Shown here in pieces: positions 6,022-9,112 of a stretch of DNA of 9,112 nucleotides; within the stretch, counting starts at the first letter, position 1; each line of letters opens with the position of its first letter. The DNA is from Chloroflexota bacterium (GTDB taxonomy: Bacteria > Chloroflexota > Anaerolineae > UBA1429). The notes under the pieces are model-generated. The model made no database searches. It was not told where the DNA came from and saw only the letters and a program-made list of their open reading frames with translations. The position numbers were made by a program, and so were the translations under genes. The stretch lies in NCBI GenBank assembly GCA_012513595.1, contig JAAZBY010000086.1, positions 1-9,112 of the forward strand, read 5' to 3'.

Positions 6022-8067
6022 CTACACGTGCTTGGCGGGGTCGTCCCAGTACCAGGTGGAGCAGTCGATAATGTACTCGTAGATCGTGATGCAGCAGTCC
6101 CAGTCGTAGCCCTCCTTGATCCCCTTGAAGCCGTTCTTGACCACGATCGGCATGGGCAGGTCCCCATAGAGCCCGGGCGCGGGGAGCTCATCCACCCAGA
6201 CGTCCATGATCTTCCACAACAGTTCCTTCTGCTTGTCTTCGCCGACCGTCTTTTGCAGCTCCTCCCAGATGCCCCAGAGGGTCCAGATCCAGTGCCCTTC
6301 GGGGGGCTTTTCGGCGTTCGGGTTGGTGGGGTCCAGGTACCAGAGCGTCCAGGCCTCACACCAGGCCTGGCTGTCGGGCTCGGCGTTCTTCAGGTAGAAC
6401 TGCGGGTCGGCCAGCGGAACCAGGTTGCAGTCCGCCACCGACAGGGTCATCTCGACCTCGTTGGCGTTGGTCATCTCGATGGCCAGGGCACGGTCCACAC
6501 CGCGGTAGTTCACCTGGATGCCGACGTCCTTCAGATAGTCGGTGACCATCAGCAACTCTTCGCCGACCTCGGGTTCCTGCCCGAGAGCGGTGAAAGAGAC
6601 GCGTTGCCCGCTGCCATCGTTCCAGAGGCGGAAGCCCTCCGCGTCGCGCTGCGAGATGCCCAGGCCGTCCAGCAGGGCGTTGGCCTTGTCGGGGTCGTAC
6701 TCCAGGTAGGCCTTGGCCAGCTTCTCATAGTAGAAAGGAGAAGTATCCGGCGGGGTGTACTGCTTGTTGACGCCAAAGCCGTCGTAGAGCAGCTCGCGCA
6801 TCTCATCACGGTTGAGGGCGTGCGAGGTGGCGATGCGAAAGTCCTTCTCTCGGAACAGGGCCTGCAGGCGCGGGTCCTTGGTGGTCATGTTGAAGAACAT
6901 CAGCGGCACGCGGCTCTGCTTCCACAGCTGCACCGTATAGTCGCCGGTCTTTTCGCCCTCCTTGAGGATGGTATAGTTGACAAAGTTCCCGATGTGCCGG
7001 CACTGGCAGTCGAGCTCGCCGTTGACGGCCCACATCATGGTCACCTGCGTGTCAGCAAAGTCGCGGTAGGTGACCTTGTCGATGTAGGGGAGTTGGTTGC
7101 CCGCGGTATCGACCTCCCAGTAGTAGGGGTTTCGCACCGCCGTTACGAACTCGTCACTCCAGATGTTCTGCACCACCCAGGGATAGTGCACCGGGCGCTC
7201 GGGCGTCTTGAGCGGATCCTCCTTGTTCCAGAAGAGCTGCGTCCAGTCATCGACCTTCCCGTCGACCACGGCCTTATCCAGGGCGGCCTTGTCGGCATAG
7301 TCCTTGTGGAACTGCATCAGGAAGTGCTTGGGGATGGCCGGAATGTTGAGCATGATGTTGGCCCAGTAGTAAAAGAGGGCCTTGGGCTCCGGGAAGGTGT
7401 ACTGGACGGTCAGATCGTCCGGCACGACGATGGTGGCGGGCACCCGCTCCCCCCCGATGACGCTGGCCATCTCCTCCGGGTGCGCGCTGGTCAGGTCACG
7501 GTTGAGGATGGCGTCCTCATAGTAGAAGCGGAAATCCTCCGAGGTGAGGGGGGCGCCATCGGACCACTTGGTGCCCTTGCGCAGGTGGAAGGTGTAGATG
7601 CGGGCATCCTCGCTGACCTCCCAGGCCGCGGCGAGGTAGGGGATGATCTCAAAGTCCTGGTTGATGTCGATCAGGCCGCGGTAGGCCATGTGGCGGTAGG
7701 TGCCTCCGTCGGCCATGCCCTTCTTGCTCTTCCGCCAGGTGCCCCCAAAGTTGCCGATGCCGTCGAGCCCTTCGATGACGAAGGGGTTCGCAGGCACGCG
7801 ATCATCCACCGGCGGGAGCTTGCCCTGCTGGACCATCTCGGCCAGCATCGGCGCCTCCGAGAACTTGGCGGCCACGGGGGCAGCGGGCGCGCCGGTTGGC
7901 GGTTGCACGGGTGCCGCCGGCTGTGCGGCCATCGTCGGTTGCGCGGCCACCGCGGGCTGTGCGACCGGCGCAGCCGTCGGCGTCGTGGTGACGCAGGCTG
8001 CCGCCACCGTGGCGGCAGTCGCCAAGGCAGAAACACGCAGAAACTCGCGACGAGACAGCCTTTCCAT
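6022..8067 (-). CDS. ABC-transporter substrate-binding lipoprotein, family 5 (peptide/opine/nickel type)
   Basis: The 681-residue extracytoplasmic solute-binding protein delivers ligand to an ABC importer. The N-terminus carries a Tat motif (S5-R6-R7-E-F-L-R) and a hydrophobic stretch ending VAAAC, with C25 the likely lipidated residue. Residues 26-70 are a disordered Ala/Pro/Gln/Thr linker containing hexapeptide repeats. The family-5 fold follows, with signatures such as YRGLIDINQDFEIIPYLA, AAAWEVSEDARIYTFHLRKG, TKWSDGAPLTSEDFRFYYED and DFRIATSHALNRDEM. The C-terminal 150 residues are rich in Trp and Cys (WCEAWTLWYLDP; a Cys pair in DWDCC; IIDCSTWYW). The start ATG at 8067 has AAGGAG (8072-8077) 4 nt upstream. 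No permease or ATPase gene lies on either side, so the partner transporter must be elsewhere. The ligand cannot be read from sequence; family members bind oligopeptides, sugars, nickel complexes and others. Confidence 0.92.
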   Translation of the reverse strand: MERLSRREFLRVSALATAATVAAACVTTTPTAAPVAQPAVAAQPTMAAQPAAPVQPPTGAPAAPVAAKFSEAPMLAEMVQQGKLPPVDDRVPANPFVIEGLDGIGNFGGTWRKSKKGMADGGTYRHMAYRGLIDINQDFEIIPYLAAAWEVSEDARIYTFHLRKGTKWSDGAPLTSEDFRFYYEDAILNRDLTSAHPEEMASVIGGERVPATIVVPDDLTVQYTFPEPKALFYYWANIMLNIPAIPKHFLMQFHKDYADKAALDKAVVDGKVDDWTQLFWNKEDPLKTPERPVHYPWVVQNIWSDEFVTAVRNPYYWEVDTAGNQLPYIDKVTYRDFADTQVTMMWAVNGELDCQCRHIGNFVNYTILKEGEKTGDYTVQLWKQSRVPLMFFNMTTKDPRLQALFREKDFRIATSHALNRDEMRELLYDGFGVNKQYTPPDTSPFYYEKLAKAYLEYDPDKANALLDGLGISQRDAEGFRLWNDGSGQRVSFTALGQEPEVGEELLMVTDYLKDVGIQVNYRGVDRALAIEMTNANEVEMTLSVADCNLVPLADPQFYLKNAEPDSQAWCEAWTLWYLDPTNPNAEKPPEGHWIWTLWGIWEELQKTVGEDKQKELLWKIMDVWVDELPAPGLYGDLPMPIVVKNGFKGIKEGYDWDCCITIYEYIIDCSTWYWDDPAKHV
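7919..7972 (-). repeat. Three 18-bp coding repeats in the lipoprotein linker
   Basis: Three consecutive 18-bp units (7919-7936, 7937-7954, 7955-7972) encode AQPAAP, AQPTMA and AQPAVA on the - strand. A degenerate fourth (VQPPTG) lies beside them. They form the flexible tether between the lipid anchor and the ligand-binding domain. Confidence 0.7.
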
Positions 8068-8196
8068 GGTGCTCCTTCCCTCTCTCCGCTAGTCACACCT
8101 AACACGAGACCACGGTACTGACAGAAGGAATACTCTGAGCTCCTTGCGACCCACTATCTATGCGCGAGCGAGTTCCGTAGGACTCTGAGCGGGGCG

Positions 8197-8206
8197 TCAC
8201 CTCCTT
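8197..8206 (-). promoter_or_regulatory. Perfect Shine-Dalgarno sequence without a start codon
   Basis: The - strand reads AAGGAGGTGA, fully complementary to the 16S rRNA tail. No ATG, GTG or TTG follows within the usual 5-12 nt. It could be a ribosome standby or regulatory element, a relic of a lost gene, or chance. Confidence 0.3.
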
Positions 8207-8334
8207 CTGGGGGCCGTTCGCCGGCCGTGGGGAAGTGGGGGACGGCCGTTGCGGACGGCGTCTGGCTGAGGGACAAGGGTGGCTGTCGGCGCCAGCAGGC
8301 CCGGCGCCGGCCGAGGGACGACACTTGCACTCCC

Positions 8335-8340
8335 ATTATA
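8335..8340 (-). promoter_or_regulatory. Candidate -10 box for the binding-protein gene
   Basis: The - strand reads TATAAT exactly, but the hexamer 17 nt upstream (GCTCCA) is a poor -35. If used, the transcript would carry an untranslated leader of about 260 nt. No better promoter was seen closer to ATG 8067. Confidence 0.35.
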
Positions 8341-8405
8341 CACGGCGGCGGGCGGCGTGGAGCACACAAGTGGCCCGTCTGACGGTGGATCGGCGCGCGG
8401 GGGTT

Positions 8406-8434
8406 TTGGCAGGGGAAACATCCCGCGCTAGACT
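8406..8434 (+). promoter_or_regulatory. Sigma70-type promoter for mutY
   Basis: TTGGCA (8406-8411, 5/6) and TAGACT (8429-8434, 4/6) are separated by exactly 17 nt. Transcription would start near 8441, leaving an untranslated leader of about 40 nt before GTG 8480 or 18 nt before ATG 8459. Confidence 0.65.
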
Positions 8435-8479
8435 GCGCCGTCCGTGCACAATGCGACGATGACTGGGGGCAGGGGTACA

Positions 8480-9112
8480 GTGAGCGATCCCATTCCGGAC
8501 CGGCAGCCCCTGGGGCGACAAGCGCGCCCCATCCAGGAAGCGCTCTTGGCCTGGTACGCCGCCGAGCGCCGCGACCTCCCCTGGCGCCGCACCAGCGACC
8601 CGTACAGCATCTGGGTGTCGGAGGTAATGCTCCAGCAGACCCAGGTGGCGACGGTGATCCCCTACTACCAGCGCTTCCTGAGCGCGTTCCCGACCGTGTG
8701 CGCCCTTGCCGCGGCGGACCTCGACCGGATGCTGGCCCTGTGGGCCGGGCTGGGCTATTACGCGCGGGCCCGCCATCTGCACGCCGCCGCGCGGCTGGTG
8801 ATGGAGCGCCATGGCGGCGAGGTGCCGGGCGACCCCGCCGCTTTTCGGGCGCTGCCGGGCGTGGGCCCCTATATCGCGGCGGCCGTCCTGAGCATCGCCT
8901 TTGGGCAGGACGTGGCCGCCATCGACACGAACGCTGCCCGCGTCCTCTGTCGGCTGTTCGACTATGCCGGCGACCTTACCCGCGCCGCGGGGAAGCGCAC
9001 CCTGCGCGCCTTGGCCGCGGCGCTGCTGCCCGCCGGGCGCGCCGCGGAGCACAACGCCGCCATGATGGAGCTGGGGGCCACGATCTGCCTGGCGCGCGGG
9101 CCGCGCTGCGCC
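8480..9112 (+). CDS. mutY: Adenine DNA glycosylase MutY, 3' end outside the window
   Basis: MutY removes adenine mispaired with 8-oxoguanine or guanine in base-excision repair. The visible 211 codons run to the window edge without a stop. Numbering from GTG 8480, the N-terminus has DLPWRR, then VSEVMLQQTQVATVIPYY with the catalytic Glu, LWAGLGYYARARHLH, the helix-hairpin-helix LPGVGPYIAAAVLSIAF, and AAIDTNAARVL with the essential Asp. It ends in MMELGATICLARGPRC, where C-x6-C begins the C-terminal [4Fe-4S] motif; the remaining cysteines and the 8-oxoG-recognition domain lie beyond the window. GTG 8480 has AGGGG 4 nt upstream. An in-frame ATG at 8459 would add seven residues but has no ribosome-binding site, so the start is uncertain. 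Family assignment is firm. Confidence 0.95.
   Translation, partial: MSDPIPDRQPLGRQARPIQEALLAWYAAERRDLPWRRTSDPYSIWVSEVMLQQTQVATVIPYYQRFLSAFPTVCALAAADLDRMLALWAGLGYYARARHLHAAARLVMERHGGEVPGDPAAFRALPGVGPYIAAAVLSIAFGQDVAAIDTNAARVLCRLFDYAGDLTRAAGKRTLRALAAALLPAGRAAEHNAAMMELGATICLARGPRCA

Larger units (their letters stand above)
8068..8479. other. Divergent intergenic control region (412 nt)
   Basis: No convincing gene lies between the binding-protein gene and mutY. Overlapping frames of about 70 codons exist on both strands, but they show no domain and look like GC-rich noise. The region holds a + strand promoter for mutY (8406-8434), a - strand TATAAT (8335-8340), a direct repeat ACTCTGAGC at 8132-8140 and 8182-8190, an isolated perfect Shine-Dalgarno sequence on the - strand (8197-8206), and GC-rich inverted repeats between about 8245 and 8306. 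No tRNA or known riboswitch consensus was recognised. Confidence 0.6.

Noticed and set aside
4091..6082. 663-codon open frame on the + strand opposite gatA and gatC
   Set aside because: It is antisense to two conserved genes with intact catalytic motifs. Its own translation is Gly/Arg/Gln-rich and lacks recognisable features.
5986..8121. 711-codon open frame on the + strand opposite the substrate-binding-protein gene
   Set aside because: It is antisense to an unmistakable family-5 protein. Its translation is a Val/Leu/Gly/His/Asp-rich string without domain motifs, typical of the reverse complement of high-GC codon usage.
8154..8462. Small open frames of about 70 codons on both strands in the control region
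   Set aside because: They lack ribosome-binding sites at their starts, overlap each other and the promoters, and have compositions expected from GC-rich noncoding DNA.
8336..9052. 238-codon open frame on the - strand opposite mutY
   Set aside because: The + strand encodes a clear MutY through to the window end. The - strand product is Arg/Gly/His-rich with no motifs.

Overview
The window is high-GC, gene-dense bacterial DNA. The gene set suggests a Chloroflexota (Anaerolineae-like) chromosome: a family-5 solute-binding lipoprotein with a Tat leader and an Ala/Pro/Gln linker, a tRNA-dependent amidotransferase (GatCA), an NAD alanine dehydrogenase, and a MurE whose acceptor-recognition loop reads EDPR instead of DNPR. 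This placement is inferred from sequence style and was not tested by a search. I see no insertion sequence, CRISPR array, tRNA, rRNA or phage gene. Most of the window is housekeeping, and I found no strong evidence of a new multi-gene system.

Layout: (1) Positions 3-434, + strand, hold the 3' part of a polyferredoxin-type iron-sulfur protein that runs in from upstream. A strong hairpin follows, then murE (531-2039, +), which ends in a perfect 15-bp hairpin shared with a convergent gene. (2) Positions 2093-5842 are all on the - strand and read gatC > gatA > ald > a small exported or anchored protein of unknown function. A good sigma70-type promoter lies just upstream of gatC. (3) Positions 6022-8067 (-) hold a large ABC-transporter substrate-binding lipoprotein with no permease or ATPase gene beside it, closed by its own hairpin. 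(4) Positions 8068-8479 are a divergent control region with a near-consensus promoter for mutY and a TATAAT box facing the binding-protein gene. (5) Positions 8480-9112 (+) hold mutY, cut by the window end just inside its iron-sulfur motif.

How the genes relate: MurE builds the peptidoglycan stem peptide. GatCA, with GatB encoded elsewhere, converts Glu-tRNA(Gln) and possibly Asp-tRNA(Asn) to the amide forms. Ald interconverts L-alanine with pyruvate and ammonium, so gatCA-ald joins two steps of amino-group metabolism in one likely transcript. MutY removes adenine mispaired with 8-oxoguanine. The binding protein probably captures a peptide or another family-5 ligand at the cell surface. The points most worth a second look are the MurE acceptor loop, the mutually exclusive RNA folds ahead of murE, and the long, structured leader of the binding-protein gene with its orphan, perfect Shine-Dalgarno sequence.
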